A DNA stretch of 64,000 nt, taken from Roseiarcus sp963770275. Its GTDB lineage: Bacteria > Pseudomonadota > Alphaproteobacteria > Rhizobiales > Beijerinckiaceae. Location: assembly GCA_963770275.1 (NCBI GenBank), contig CAVYPD010000005.1, positions 186,001 through 250,000 of the forward strand, written 5' to 3'. Under the pieces are notes generated by a model that saw nothing but the letters and a program-made list of their open reading frames with translations, was not told where the DNA came from and did not search any database. Of the stretch, positions 18,044-27,324 are shown in pieces. A program made the position numbers and the translations under genes. Each line of letters starts with the position of its first letter. Position 1 is the first letter of the stretch.

Positions 18044-18298
18044 GGCCCATCGAGCGCAGCCCATGCTCGGCGCGAAAGACGTTGCGGTAGAGGCTGCTGA
18101 TCCATTGCTGCCGGCTCGCAGAGACGTTGAGGCAGCCGTAGGGGTCGCGAATGTAAGGGGCGACTTTCTCCCAGTAGAATTGCAAATATTCGCCGACAGA
18201 TCGGCGGCGATCCGTAGTCGGAGGTCCGACCTAGAGTTTGCTATGAACCGCCTCCGCCCACGTTTAGCTTCCCACTCGTGCGGAAACGATAACCGCTC
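18044..18298. other. Remnant region downstream of phaC
   Basis: On the minus strand a short frame (18185 to about 18050) reads FYWEKVAPYIRDPYGCLNVS and then QQWISSLYRNVFRAEHG. It looks protein-like, but I cannot place it in a family. It is cut off on both sides and is best treated as a gene fragment. Confidence 0.3.
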
Positions 18299-20446
18299 TC
18301 ACGCCTTCACTCGCACATAGTCCCCCGGCGCGTCGCCCAGTGGTTTGAGCTTGCCGTCGCCGGGCTTGCGGGCCGGGACTTTCTCCGGCGCCTGCGCGGT
18401 CAGCCAAGCGAGCCAGTCTGGCCACCATGAGCCAGGCGTCTCCTTGGCCTTCGCGACCCAATCGTCGAACTGGCCCTCAGGCGGCCCGTTCGACCAGTAC
18501 TGGTATTTCGGCTTGCCCGGCGGATTGACGACACCGGCGATATGGCCGGACCCCGCCATCACGTAGCGCACCGGGCCGCCAAAGCATTTCGCCCCCGTGA
18601 ACGCCGAGCGGGCAGGGGCGATGTGATCTTCCTTCGTGGCCAATTCGTAGACCGGGATCGTCACCTTCTTGAGGTCGAGCGTCCTGCCGTTCAGCTCCAT
18701 TCGTCCATTCGACAGATCGTTCTGCAAATAACAGTGGCGCAAATAGAAGTTGTGGTTGGCCGCCGGCATCCGGGTCGCGTCCGAGTTCCAGACCAGGAGA
18801 TCGAACGGCATCGGCTCTTTGCCCTTGAGATAATTGTTGACGTAATAGGACCAGATGAGGTCGTTCGGCCTCAGCATATTGAAGGCGTTGGCCATCGCCG
18901 AGCCCTCGAGATAGCCGCGCTCGGCCATCCGCTCCTCGACCGCCTTCAATTGTTCAGCGTCGACGAACACCTTGAGATCGCCGGGGTCGGCAAAGTCGAT
19001 CTGGGTGGCGAAAAGGGTCGCGGCAGTGATGCGCTTGTCGCCGGCCGCGGCCATATAGGCAAGCGTAGCGGCGACGAGTGTTCCGCCGACGCAATAGCCA
19101 ACCGCCGTGAGTTCGCGTTCGCCGGTCGCCTGCTCGATGCAGTCGACGGCGGTGAGGACGCCCTCGCGCATATAGCTGCCGAAGTCCTTGTCGGCATGGC
19201 GTTCGTCGGGATTGACCCAGGAGATGACGAACACGGTCAAGCCCTGCGCGACCGCCCAGCGGATGAAGGACTTCTCGGGATTGAGGTCGAGGATGTAGAA
19301 CTTGTTGATCCACGGGGGAACGATGAGCAGCGGGCGCTTATAGACATCGGGCGTGCTAGGCGCGTACTGGATGAGCTCCATCAGCGCGTTGCGGAACACC
19401 ACTTTTCCGGGTGTCGCCGCCATGTTGACGCCAAGCTTGAACGTCCGCGCGTCCGACTGGCGAATGCGCAACTGGCCATGGCCCGCGTGGATGTCCTCGG
19501 CCAGCATCTTCAAGCCCCGCACCAGGTTCTCGCCGCTCTCCGCGAGCGTCGTGCGCAGAAGCTCCGGATTGGTGGCAAGGAAGTTCGAGGGGGAGAGCGC
19601 GGCGGTGACCTGCCGCAAGTAGAAGTGCGCTTTCTCACGATCGTGCGGATCGAGCTCGTCGGCGCGCTTGACCAAATCGTCGGCCCAGCGCGCCGTCAGC
19701 ACATAAGCCTGCTTGATGAAATCGAAGTACGGATTGTCGCGCCACGCGGAATCGGCGAAGCGCTTGTCGGCGGCGTCGGGCGCCGCGACCGGCGGCGCCT
19801 GTTCGCCCTGGAGGCGTTGCAGGGTTGAAGCCCAAAGGTCGACGAACTGTTGGGTCAACGCCGTTTGCGCCGCGAACGCCCGCTGGGGATCGGTCATGTA
19901 ATATTCGACGACGCGGCCAATGGAGCGCACCATTTCGCCAATATCATTGGCGATCGTGACCTTGATCTCGCCGCTCTGCCTTGGAGCCATATACGCGGCC
20001 AGCGCCTTGCCGCCGTGTTCGATCGCTTGCGCGATGTTGTGTGCGAGCGCCTCCACATTCGGGGCGGGATATTGGCCGCTCGCGACCGCCGCTCGGGCGG
20101 AAGCAGGCGCCGACGCGGCGTCCCTCGCCGGCTCGGGCGGCGCGGCGGGGGCGGCGATGGTCTCAATTTCGCTTGCGCGTCGCCCTTCAGCCTCGCGACG
20201 CTTAGGAGGCGGTTGCTTTCTCTTCGAAGCCGGCGCCGAGACTCGCGCTATGGGGGCGGCCGCCGCCTTGGGAGCCGGCGGCTCGCTTCGCCGCTCGGGG
20301 GTTTTCGCACGGGACGTTTTGACATGGGTGGCGGGTCCGTCGCCGGGCGTCGGTCGCTTGGCGCCGCTGGGGGCGGATCTTGCGGCTGCGGCCTTGGCGG
20401 GCTTGGATTTGCCGCGCGCCCTTGGCTGGCTTGGGATCTTGGCCAT
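18299..20446 (-). CDS. phaC: Class I poly(3-hydroxyalkanoate) synthase with long N-terminal extension
   Basis: 715 residues. The lipase-like box VGYCVGG places the nucleophile at C452; the catalytic Asp (KEDHIAPA) and His (GSGHIAG) follow. The enzyme polymerises 3-hydroxyacyl-CoA into storage granules in the cytoplasm. Class I synthases are usually about 590-600 residues. Here about 120 N-terminal residues are extra and form a low-complexity Ala/Lys/Pro/Arg-rich region (first KSKPAKAAAARSAPSGAK). No phaA/phaB neighbours are visible. The divergent gene at 20550 encodes a secreted protein. Decayed copies of its 3' end lie at 15575. Confidence 0.93.
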   Translation of the reverse strand: MAKIPSQPRARGKSKPAKAAAARSAPSGAKRPTPGDGPATHVKTSRAKTPERRSEPPAPKAAAAPIARVSAPASKRKQPPPKRREAEGRRASEIETIAAPAAPPEPARDAASAPASARAAVASGQYPAPNVEALAHNIAQAIEHGGKALAAYMAPRQSGEIKVTIANDIGEMVRSIGRVVEYYMTDPQRAFAAQTALTQQFVDLWASTLQRLQGEQAPPVAAPDAADKRFADSAWRDNPYFDFIKQAYVLTARWADDLVKRADELDPHDREKAHFYLRQVTAALSPSNFLATNPELLRTTLAESGENLVRGLKMLAEDIHAGHGQLRIRQSDARTFKLGVNMAATPGKVVFRNALMELIQYAPSTPDVYKRPLLIVPPWINKFYILDLNPEKSFIRWAVAQGLTVFVISWVNPDERHADKDFGSYMREGVLTAVDCIEQATGERELTAVGYCVGGTLVAATLAYMAAAGDKRITAATLFATQIDFADPGDLKVFVDAEQLKAVEERMAERGYLEGSAMANAFNMLRPNDLIWSYYVNNYLKGKEPMPFDLLVWNSDATRMPAANHNFYLRHCYLQNDLSNGRMELNGRTLDLKKVTIPVYELATKEDHIAPARSAFTGAKCFGGPVRYVMAGSGHIAGVVNPPGKPKYQYWSNGPPEGQFDDWVAKAKETPGSWWPDWLAWLTAQAPEKVPARKPGDGKLKPLGDAPGDYVRVKA

Positions 20447-20549
20447 AACGAGCGTTTCCTGTGGAGTCCGGGCGGGAGGCTTAGTCCCGTTTTGGTCATA
20501 ATAGGTCAGTACCTGTCCGCGAAGCCAACACCACTATTCGGACAGAAAA

Positions 20550-20978
20550 ATGTTTTGCACGATTTGTGCCGAACGCGCCGGACCCGGCGTCGGGAGGATC
20601 GGATTAGCCGGGCTGCTCGCCCTTGCCGCGCTCTTCACTTCCGGCTCGGATGTTTATGCGCAGCAGCAAGACAGCATCTTGAAACAGGCGTTCAAGGTCT
20701 TTGGATTCGCCACCGACGTCGGGCCGCAGGCTGATTTTGTCAACAAGACGCGGCCGGGCGTCGACCCTGACTATATTCCCGTGTTCCAGCCACCACCCGA
20801 GCCCGCGCGGCCGACTTTGAAAACCGACCAGCTCAAGGCGATGAAGAGCGACCTTGACGCGGTCGGGAAACAGCACGACACGCTTCGACAGGGCTTTGCG
20901 CCGGCCGCCAAGGCGATGGCGGAGCAACAGGCGGCGCAAAAAAAGCCGAAACCCAAGGCTCCCGGCGCCCCGCAATAA
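20550..20978 (+). CDS. Small secreted protein, alphaproteobacterial family of unknown function
   Basis: 142 residues. A signal peptide (hydrophobic LAGLLALAALFTSG, cleavage near VYAQQQ) is followed by DSILKQAFKVFGFATDVGPQ and the motif KTRPGVDPDYIPVFQPPPEP. The C terminus is Lys/Ala/Pro-rich (AAQKKPKPKAPG). Proteins with the 'DYIPVFxPP' pattern occur widely next to aminotransferase genes in Rhizobiales, but I know of no function. The gene is divergent from phaC and 97 bases upstream of the aminotransferase, so co-transcription with the latter is likely. Confidence 0.65.
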   Translation: MFCTICAERAGPGVGRIGLAGLLALAALFTSGSDVYAQQQDSILKQAFKVFGFATDVGPQADFVNKTRPGVDPDYIPVFQPPPEPARPTLKTDQLKAMKSDLDAVGKQHDTLRQGFAPAAKAMAEQQAAQKKPKPKAPGAPQ

Positions 20979-21075
20979 CGGGGTTTCGTTTGCCGCCCTC
21001 AGTCTTCCGATGCTACAGGGCCATGTCGGCGCTTTGATCGACGAATCGGGATCAAACCCAAGGCCAGTGGCTGCG

Positions 21076-22293
21076 ATGAGCGATTTTCACCGAGTGCGGC
21101 GCTTGCCGCCTTACGTCTTCGAGCAGGTCAACAAGCTCAAGGCCAAGGCTCGCGCCGGCGGCGCCGACATCGTCGATCTCGGCATGGGCAATCCGGACTT
21201 GCCCGCCCCCAAGCATGTGATCGACAAGCTCGTTGAGACGGTCGGCAAGCCGCGCACCGACCGCTATTCGGCCTCGAAAGGCATCGCCGGATTGCGCCGC
21301 GCCCAGGCGGGCTATTACGCACGCCGGTTCGGGGTCAAACTCGATCCCGAGACGCAAGTGGTCGCGACCCTTGGCTCGAAGGAAGGCTTCGCCAACATGG
21401 CCCAGGCGATCACCGCGCCGGGCGATGTCGTCTTGGTGCCGAATCCATCCTACCCGATCCACGCCTTCGGCTTCCTGATGGCCGGCGGCGTCATCCGCTC
21501 GGTGCCGGCGGAGCCAGGCCCCGAATTCTTCGTCGCGCTCGAGCGCGCGATCGCCCATTCGATTCCGAAGCCGATCGCGGTCGTGGTCTGCTATCCGTCC
21601 AACCCGACGGCGATGGTCGCCTCGCTCGACTTCTATAGGGACCTGGTGCTGTTCGCGAAAAAGCACGAGATTTTCGTGCTGTCCGACATTGCCTACGCTG
21701 AAGTGTATTTCGAAGACGAGGCGCCTCCGTCGATCCTGCAGGCGCCCGGCGCCTTCGAAGTCGCGGTCGAGTTCACTTCGATGTCGAAGACCTTTTCGAT
21801 GGCGGGCTGGCGGATCGGCTTCGCTGTCGGCAATGAGCGGCTGCTCGCGGCGCTCGCGCGTGTCAAATCCTATCTCGACTACGGCGCCTATACGCCTATC
21901 CAGGTCGCTGCCGCCGCCGCGCTCAACGGCCCCGATGATTGCGTGCGCGAGATGCGCGCGACCTACAAACGCAGGCGCGACGTGATGATCGAGAGCTTCG
22001 CTGCGGCGGGCTGGGCGATCGACAAGCCGAGCGCATCGATGTTCGCCTGGACGCCGGTGCCAGAGCGCTTCCGCCATCTCGGCAGCCTCGAGTTCTCGAA
22101 GCTGTTGATCGAGAAAGCCGACGTCGCCGTGGCGCCGGGTGTGGGCTTCGGCGAGCACGGCGACGACTACGTGCGCCTCGCGCTGGTCGAGAACGAGCAA
22201 CGCATCCGCCAGGCCGCGCGCGGCGTCCGACGCTTCTTTGAAGCAGCGGACACGACCCTGCACAATGTGGTGAAGCTCAAGAAGCAGGCGTGA
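21076..22293 (+). CDS. PLP-dependent class I/II aminotransferase (AlaC/DapL-like)
   Basis: 405 residues from ATG 21076 (a longer frame upstream has no homology). Fold-type I features: NPDLPAPKHV near the N terminus, the cofactor-binding DxxY region (LSDIAYAEVYF), and SMSKTFSMAGWRIGF carrying the Schiff-base lysine. In Rhizobiales this group is annotated as LL-diaminopimelate aminotransferase or alanine transaminase, and it usually lies upstream of homoserine dehydrogenase. Here that gene is absent and an Uma2 protein follows convergently. The substrate is therefore uncertain. Confidence 0.85.
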   Translation: MSDFHRVRRLPPYVFEQVNKLKAKARAGGADIVDLGMGNPDLPAPKHVIDKLVETVGKPRTDRYSASKGIAGLRRAQAGYYARRFGVKLDPETQVVATLGSKEGFANMAQAITAPGDVVLVPNPSYPIHAFGFLMAGGVIRSVPAEPGPEFFVALERAIAHSIPKPIAVVVCYPSNPTAMVASLDFYRDLVLFAKKHEIFVLSDIAYAEVYFEDEAPPSILQAPGAFEVAVEFTSMSKTFSMAGWRIGFAVGNERLLAALARVKSYLDYGAYTPIQVAAAAALNGPDDCVREMRATYKRRRDVMIESFAAAGWAIDKPSASMFAWTPVPERFRHLGSLEFSKLLIEKADVAVAPGVGFGEHGDDYVRLALVENEQRIRQAARGVRRFFEAADTTLHNVVKLKKQA

Positions 22294-22302
22294 GCGGAAG
22301 TT

Positions 22303-22887
22303 TTAGCTTAGCTCTAGCGCATCCAACCTGAGCGCGAAGGCCTCAGGCGCTATCAAGGGCGTGATCCTGTCGGCGGGGCCGAAATCGCTTGCATTGCGAT
22401 AGCCGTCCGCCGCGGGCTCTCGGAACACCCGCGCCGTCAGTCGGACCGCATCGATCACCCAAAGCTCTCGAATGCCGAAGCTGGCGTAAAGCGCCGCCTT
22501 ACGGCCGATGTCGTAGCGGAGCGACGTATCGGCAATCTCGACCACGAGCAGCACATTGTTTGCGCTGAGGCCCCTAATGCCAGTCGCGCGGGGGTAAATG
22601 ACAACGTCCGGCTCGAGATAGGTGTCCTCACTGAGTCGAAAGGTCGTCTCGGGGACGAGCCCGAATTCGTCTGGGGCTGCGCGGTACCACTGTTGTAGGA
22701 GGGCCGCCTTCAAGACTTCGTGGTGATTTCCCTTTGGCGACATTGGAACGAGCTCCCCCCCGATCAGCTCGACGCGCTCGTCCTCTTCCATCACGCCTGC
22801 GGCGACCATCGCTTCCACCTCGGCGACCGTAAAGCGCCGGCGCGGCAGCCCCTCTGCGGCGGATGTCACTCGAGCGACGGATCCCAT
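22303..22887 (-). CDS. Uma2 family protein (DUF820, PD-(D/E)XK-like nuclease fold)
   Basis: 194 residues. The family pattern is complete: RFTVAEVEAMVAAGVM, then RVELIGGELVPMSPKG, LEPDVVIYPR with the acidic site, and LLVVEIADTSLRYDIGRKAA carrying the E-x-K-like residues. Members have a restriction-endonuclease-like fold. They are very abundant in cyanobacteria and some alphaproteobacteria and have no settled role. A GAGGAG lies ten bases before the ATG. The gene is convergent with the aminotransferase and divergent from the sugar-binding protein gene. Confidence 0.85.
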   Translation of the reverse strand: MGSVARVTSAAEGLPRRRFTVAEVEAMVAAGVMEEDERVELIGGELVPMSPKGNHHEVLKAALLQQWYRAAPDEFGLVPETTFRLSEDTYLEPDVVIYPRATGIRGLSANNVLLVVEIADTSLRYDIGRKAALYASFGIRELWVIDAVRLTARVFREPAADGYRNASDFGPADRITPLIAPEAFALRLDALELS

Positions 22888-23088
22888 GGCTCAAAATCTC
22901 CTCGCGGTTCGCCGGTCGCGCGTTTAGCCTATCATAAGCAGGCCGCGCCGTCCCACGCGTCGCCTTCGCCGCGCCCCGCCTCTGGATCAGCGGTGGCGTA
23001 GCATGAGCTTGCGGCCCCGTTGAAAGACCACTACGACTCGCGAACGGCTCAATACTTAAGCCGCACAAAAAGATCGGGGAGGACCTCA

Positions 23089-24063
23089 ATGAGGGGCTTG
23101 GCGCTCGGACTAGGCGTGCTTGGATTTGCAGCGGCCGTCGCTGCTCCGGCTGCGGCTGATCCGCTTAAAATCGTCATGGTCATCCACGGTTCAACCGCGA
23201 ACCCATTCTGGCAGCCAGTCAAGAAGGGCTTTGACGACGCTTGCGGAAAGATCCAGGCCGACTGTCAAATGGTCTTCACCAATACAAACATGTCGGTTCA
23301 GGAAGAGCTGACCAATGTCGACGCGGCGCTCGCCACCAACCCCGACGCCTTGATCCTGACGCTCCCGGACAACAACGCGTTCACCAAAGTCGTCGCCGAC
23401 GCGCGGGCCAAGGGCACTATCGTCATCGCGATCAATAACGACGACGTCACTCCGGGCCACAATGCGCGGCAGTCTTATATCGGGCCGGCGTTTCTGGCCT
23501 CGGGGATCGCTTTGACGAACCAGCTAGCAACCTTGTTCCCCAAAGAGGGGCCGATCAATGTCCTGGTCGGCGTGAACGTTCCGGGCGCCAACTGGTCCGA
23601 ACAGCGCGCCGCAGGCATTGTGAAGGCGCTCGAGGACTTCAAGGCCGCCAATCCGGGACGCCAACTCACCATCACCAAATTGGACGTCGGCGCGGATCCC
23701 GCGACCGTATCGGATCGCGTCGGCGCCTATCTGAACGCCCATCCTGACACGACAGCCTATATTGAGACGGGCTCGTTCGACGTCGCGGTGGCGCAGTGGC
23801 TCAAGGACCGCGGGATTCCTGCCGGAAAGATCATCGTCGGCGGCTTCGACGTCGAGTCCGACGTGCTGCAGGAAATGAAATCTGGCTACATCCAGGCTCA
23901 CGCCGACCAGCAGCCCTACATGCAAGGCTTCATGCCGGTCATGGAAGCTTATATGGCGAAGACCGTGGGCCTTGCGCCCTCGGATATCGACACCGGCAAC
24001 GGTCTCGTGCTTCCGAGCCAGGCGGACTCAATCGCCGCGATGGCCGCGAAAGGTCTCCGCTAA
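23089..24063 (+). CDS. Ribose/sugar-type ABC transporter substrate-binding protein
   Basis: 324 residues. A signal peptide ends at AAPAAADPLK; the mature protein is of the periplasmic-binding-protein-like type I fold (RbsB class), with VIHGSTANPFWQPVKKGFDD at the first lobe and GGFDVESDVLQEMKSGYIQA near the C terminus. ATG 23089 has an excellent GGAGG seven bases upstream. The protein captures a sugar or sugar-like ligand and delivers it to the permease and ATPase encoded downstream. No catabolic genes flank the system, so the ligand is unknown. Confidence 0.85.
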   Translation: MRGLALGLGVLGFAAAVAAPAAADPLKIVMVIHGSTANPFWQPVKKGFDDACGKIQADCQMVFTNTNMSVQEELTNVDAALATNPDALILTLPDNNAFTKVVADARAKGTIVIAINNDDVTPGHNARQSYIGPAFLASGIALTNQLATLFPKEGPINVLVGVNVPGANWSEQRAAGIVKALEDFKAANPGRQLTITKLDVGADPATVSDRVGAYLNAHPDTTAYIETGSFDVAVAQWLKDRGIPAGKIIVGGFDVESDVLQEMKSGYIQAHADQQPYMQGFMPVMEAYMAKTVGLAPSDIDTGNGLVLPSQADSIAAMAAKGLR

Positions 24064-24071
24064 GAGCGGGA

Positions 24072-24186
24072 CGTCATCGCGAGGACCCGGGGTCTGGCGC
24101 GGGGGGACGCGGCGTTCCGGCGGCGCCTTCGTTTGTCCTCCTCGGACCGCTTGCCCTTCGAGCCCGGACTCCGGGTCGCGATGACG
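24072..24186. repeat. Imperfect palindromic intergenic repeat
   Basis: The ends are inverted copies: CGTCATCGCGAGGACCCGG at 24072 and CCGGGTCGCGATGACG ending at 24186. The element fills the gap between the binding-protein and permease genes. Such 'GTCATCGCGAG' palindromes are common dispersed repeats in Rhizobiales. In an mRNA it would fold strongly and could lower expression of the permease and ATPase relative to the binding protein. Confidence 0.5.
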
Positions 24187-24242
24187 ATCGCGGTTTGTCC
24201 AGATTTCAACTTGCTCTCATCACCACGCGGCCGAAGACTTGA

Positions 24243-25220
24243 ATGAAAAGAGCGCTGAAGATTTATCTGGAGAAGCCCGAGCTCGCCGGGATTCTCCTCC
24301 TCTTCGTGTTGATGGCGTTCTTCGAAGTCCGCTCGAAAGGCATCTTCCTCTCGTATCAGAACATCCGTGGCGTGCTCGGTCTGCTGCCCGAGGTCGGGGC
24401 AGTAACGATCGGGTTCGCCATGCTGATGATTTGCGGCGAATTCGATCTTTCGGTCGGCTCGGTTTTCGCGATCATGCCAATGAGCATCGCGCTTATGCTG
24501 AACGCCGGCGTTCCATTCTGGCCGGCGTTTGCCATCGGAATCTTGATCTGCGCCATCATCGGCTTTCTCAACGCGTTCATCACGCTGAGGTTCGACATTC
24601 CAAGTTTCATCACGACGCTGGGAATGCTCTTCATGGTGCGTTCGCTGACCATTGTGATGTCCGGCGGATTTCCGCCTTTGCTCGCTGTGGACAAGGTGCC
24701 GATGGCTTTGTTCACCGACTTCATTGGCGGCGGTCTATTTCGGGCTTCGTTCGTGTGGTTCGTGGCGCTTGTTGTGCTCGCTTCGGCGTTCATGTCGAAA
24801 ACGAATTTCGGCAACTGGATCAGCGCGACCGGAGGGTTCATCGAGGCGGCGCGATCGATGGGCATACCGGTGACGCGGGTCAAGTTCACCTGCTTCATGA
24901 TGTGCTCGATCCTCGCCGGCCTTGCAGGAACGGTTCAGGTCTTTCGATTGAAGTCGCCTTTTCCCAATCTGGGCGAGAGCCTTGAATTGCAGGCTATAGC
25001 GGGTTCGGTGATCGGCGGGGTCGCGCTCACGGGGGGCGTAGGCACCGTCTTCGGCGCCGTGGTCGGCGCGCTCCTGATCCGCGTCATCGACAACGGCCTT
25101 GTCCTTTCGCGCATCGATGCAAACTGGTTCAAATTTGCGATCGGCGCGCTCACCGTGTTTGCAGTCGTCGGCAATTCGTGGCTGAGGCGGACCGCACGCC
25201 GAATCAAGCTGGAGGTGTGA
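24243..25220 (+). CDS. Ribose-type ABC transporter permease
   Basis: 325 residues with eight to ten hydrophobic segments. Motifs of the RbsC/BPD_transp_2 family are present: GEFDLSVGSVFAI, the EAA-like loop ATGGFIEAARSMGI, and SVIGGVALTGGVGTVFGAVV. It forms the inner-membrane channel of the importer. The ATPase start codon is four bases after its stop, so the two are one operon. Start at ATG 24243. Confidence 0.88.
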   Translation: MKRALKIYLEKPELAGILLLFVLMAFFEVRSKGIFLSYQNIRGVLGLLPEVGAVTIGFAMLMICGEFDLSVGSVFAIMPMSIALMLNAGVPFWPAFAIGILICAIIGFLNAFITLRFDIPSFITTLGMLFMVRSLTIVMSGGFPPLLAVDKVPMALFTDFIGGGLFRASFVWFVALVVLASAFMSKTNFGNWISATGGFIEAARSMGIPVTRVKFTCFMMCSILAGLAGTVQVFRLKSPFPNLGESLELQAIAGSVIGGVALTGGVGTVFGAVVGALLIRVIDNGLVLSRIDANWFKFAIGALTVFAVVGNSWLRRTARRIKLEV

Positions 25221-25223
25221 GAC

Positions 25224-25955
25224 GTGGCCACGCCGATCATATCGATCAGGGGCCTCCACAAATGGTATTCGGGCGTTCACGCCTTGAACGGTATTGATCT
25301 CGATATCGAACCCGGCGAAGCGATCGGACTCGTCGGCGACAATGGCGCCGGCAAATCGACGCTCATCAAAGTTCTTTCCGGGGTCGAGCTTCCCGACAGC
25401 GGCGAGATTCGAGTCGAGGGTCGACCCGCTGCGCTTCGATCGCCGAAGTCGGCGATGCGGCTCGGAATCGAGACCGTCTATCAGTACAATTCCCTGGTCC
25501 CGAATATGTCGGTCGCCCGTAATCTTTTCATCGGGCGCGAGCCGCTGACGTTCTCGCTTGGGGGCGTCGGAATCATGGATCAGCGCAAGATGCGCGAGGA
25601 TTCGACGCGCGCCATCGCGAACGTCGACCTTCATCTGAGATCGCCGGACACCCTGGTCGGAGAACTGTCCGGCGGCCAGCGCCAGGGCGTCGCCATCGCT
25701 CGCGCCATGTACTTCAAGTCGAAGGTTCTCATTCTCGACGAGCCGACCAATCATTTGTCTGTCCGGGAGACATCGAAGGTGCTCGGCTTCGTCAAGGGCC
25801 TTGCGGCTCAGAACGTGACGGCCATTCTCATCAGCCATAACCTTCATCATGTCTTCGTCTCGTGCCAACGCGTCGTGGCGATGGCGAGAGGCAAAATCGT
25901 CTTGGACAAGAAGATCGCCGAAACATCGATCGATGAGATCGTCGACGTGATCTAG
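25224..25955 (+). CDS. Sugar ABC transporter ATP-binding protein (single-domain, FrcA-like)
   Basis: 243 residues with a single nucleotide-binding domain, unlike the duplicated RbsA type. Walker A GDNGAGKSTLIK, signature LSGGQRQGVAIARA, Walker B VLILDEPTNHLSV and H-loop ISHN are intact. GTG 25224 is chosen because GGAGGTG lies about 9 bases upstream and it follows the permease directly. The single-domain form is that of fructose/simple-sugar importers such as FrcA. It energises uptake through the preceding permease. Confidence 0.85.
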   Translation: MATPIISIRGLHKWYSGVHALNGIDLDIEPGEAIGLVGDNGAGKSTLIKVLSGVELPDSGEIRVEGRPAALRSPKSAMRLGIETVYQYNSLVPNMSVARNLFIGREPLTFSLGGVGIMDQRKMREDSTRAIANVDLHLRSPDTLVGELSGGQRQGVAIARAMYFKSKVLILDEPTNHLSVRETSKVLGFVKGLAAQNVTAILISHNLHHVFVSCQRVVAMARGKIVLDKKIAETSIDEIVDVI

Positions 25956-26042
25956 CGGCGACGGCTGGGGGCGACGGCTGGATAAGGGCCGGTCGGAGCT
26001 AGGTATCTTGCCGACGCTTCACGCCTGGCAATAATTAGCCGA

Positions 26043-26558
26043 ATGACACCGCCCGCTTCCAACGTCGAAATCCTGCCCGCCGTTCTCGCGGACGCCGCAA
26101 GGATTCGCGCCCTGACGCGCGCAGCCTACGCCAAATGGGTCGCGCTGATCGGGCGTGAGCCTTTGCCCATGCAGGCCGACTATGAGCGGGCGATCGTCGA
26201 GCACACGATTGATCTTCTCATCGTCGACGGCGCGCTTGCCGGCCTCATCGAGACGATCCTGCGACCCGATCATCTGTGGATCGAGAATGTCGCGGTTGCG
26301 CCGGAGCAACAGGGCAGGGGCTTTGGGCGCCTGTTGCTGGCTCACGCCGAGCGTCGCGCCATTCATTCTGGGCGTCCGGAAATCCGCCTGCTGACCAATC
26401 AGGCGTTCGCGGCCAATCTCGAACTCTACGCAAGGCGTGGTTACAGCGTAAACCGAACCGAGCCGTTTCGTGGAGGAACAACGGTTCACATGAGCAAGCG
26501 GATCGAGCCGCTGGACGTACGCGCAGGCGCGGCGATGGGAGCCGGCTCGTCGGCTTGA
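26043..26558 (+). CDS. GNAT family N-acetyltransferase
   Basis: 171 residues. The acetyl-CoA-binding motif A reads VAVAPEQQGRGFGRLLLAHA; motif B follows as LYARRGYSV. The N-terminal strand ILPAVLADAARIRALTRAAY is typical of the fold. The substrate is unknown. The gene stands 32 bases before the aat gene on the same strand; they may be co-transcribed, although the functions have no obvious link beyond acyl transfer. Confidence 0.82.
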   Translation: MTPPASNVEILPAVLADAARIRALTRAAYAKWVALIGREPLPMQADYERAIVEHTIDLLIVDGALAGLIETILRPDHLWIENVAVAPEQQGRGFGRLLLAHAERRAIHSGRPEIRLLTNQAFAANLELYARRGYSVNRTEPFRGGTTVHMSKRIEPLDVRAGAAMGAGSSA

Positions 26559-26590
26559 CTGCCTGCGCGGACGGTTCCACGATTGCGAAC

Positions 26591-27295
26591 ATGAAAACCC
26601 CGCCGCGAAAATTCGAGCTGACGGCGGACATCCTGCTCCGGGCCTATTCCATCGGTGTTTTCCCGATGGCCGAAAGCCGCGACGCCAAGGACTTGTTTTG
26701 GGTCGAGCCGCAGGAGCGTGGCGTCTTCCCGCTCGACGGACTCATCGTCTCGCGCAGCCTCGCCAAGACGGTGCGGTCGGATCGATTCCGGGTGGTCGCC
26801 GACCGCGCGTTCGAAACGGTCGTGCGCGCCTGCGCCGAGCGTGAGAAGACCTGGATCAACGACGAGATCGTGCGGCTGTACGGCGAATTGTTCGCCGCCG
26901 GCCATGCGCATTCCATCGAGGCCTACGAAGGCGAGACGCTGGTCGGCGGCCTATACGGGGTGAGCCTGCGCGGCGCCTTCTTCGGAGAGAGCATGTTTCA
27001 CCGCGCTCGCGACGCCTCGAAGGTCGCGCTCGTGCATCTGTTCGCGCGCCTTCGGACCGGCGGGTTCCGACTGCTCGACGCCCAATTCTCAACCGAGCAT
27101 TTGGCGAGCCTCGGCGCGGTCGAGATTCCGCGCGATATGTTCAGGTTGCGGCTCGCCGAAGCGCTTGACTTTCAAGCGAATTTTGGAGCTTGGCCAGTTG
27201 AAACTGCTATGAGCGGCGCCGAGGCGCTTGAGCGCGCCTGCGGCACGGAAGTTGCGATAACTGGTTCACCGAGACGGAGCGTCGTTCGAGCCTGA
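26591..27295 (+). CDS. aat: Leucyl/phenylalanyl-tRNA--protein transferase
   Basis: 234 residues. The family signature is clear: LLRAYSIGVFPMAESRDAKD, WVEPQERGVFPLDG, and LVGGLYGVSLRGAFFGESMF, followed by LLDAQFSTEHLASLGAVEI. The enzyme attaches leucine or phenylalanine to N-terminal Arg/Lys of proteins, marking them for ClpAP through the N-end rule pathway. The ATG at 26591 matches the usual N terminus; the longer open frame upstream overlaps the GNAT gene and has no homology. Confidence 0.9.
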   Translation: MKTPPRKFELTADILLRAYSIGVFPMAESRDAKDLFWVEPQERGVFPLDGLIVSRSLAKTVRSDRFRVVADRAFETVVRACAEREKTWINDEIVRLYGELFAAGHAHSIEAYEGETLVGGLYGVSLRGAFFGESMFHRARDASKVALVHLFARLRTGGFRLLDAQFSTEHLASLGAVEIPRDMFRLRLAEALDFQANFGAWPVETAMSGAEALERACGTEVAITGSPRRSVVRA

Positions 27296-27324
27296 CGACG
27301 CCAGCAATGAGGTTTGGTCGGGGC

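Noticed and set aside
18542..19828. 428-codon plus-strand frame opposite phaC
   Set aside because: Antisense shadow of phaC; the phaC frame has all catalytic motifs.
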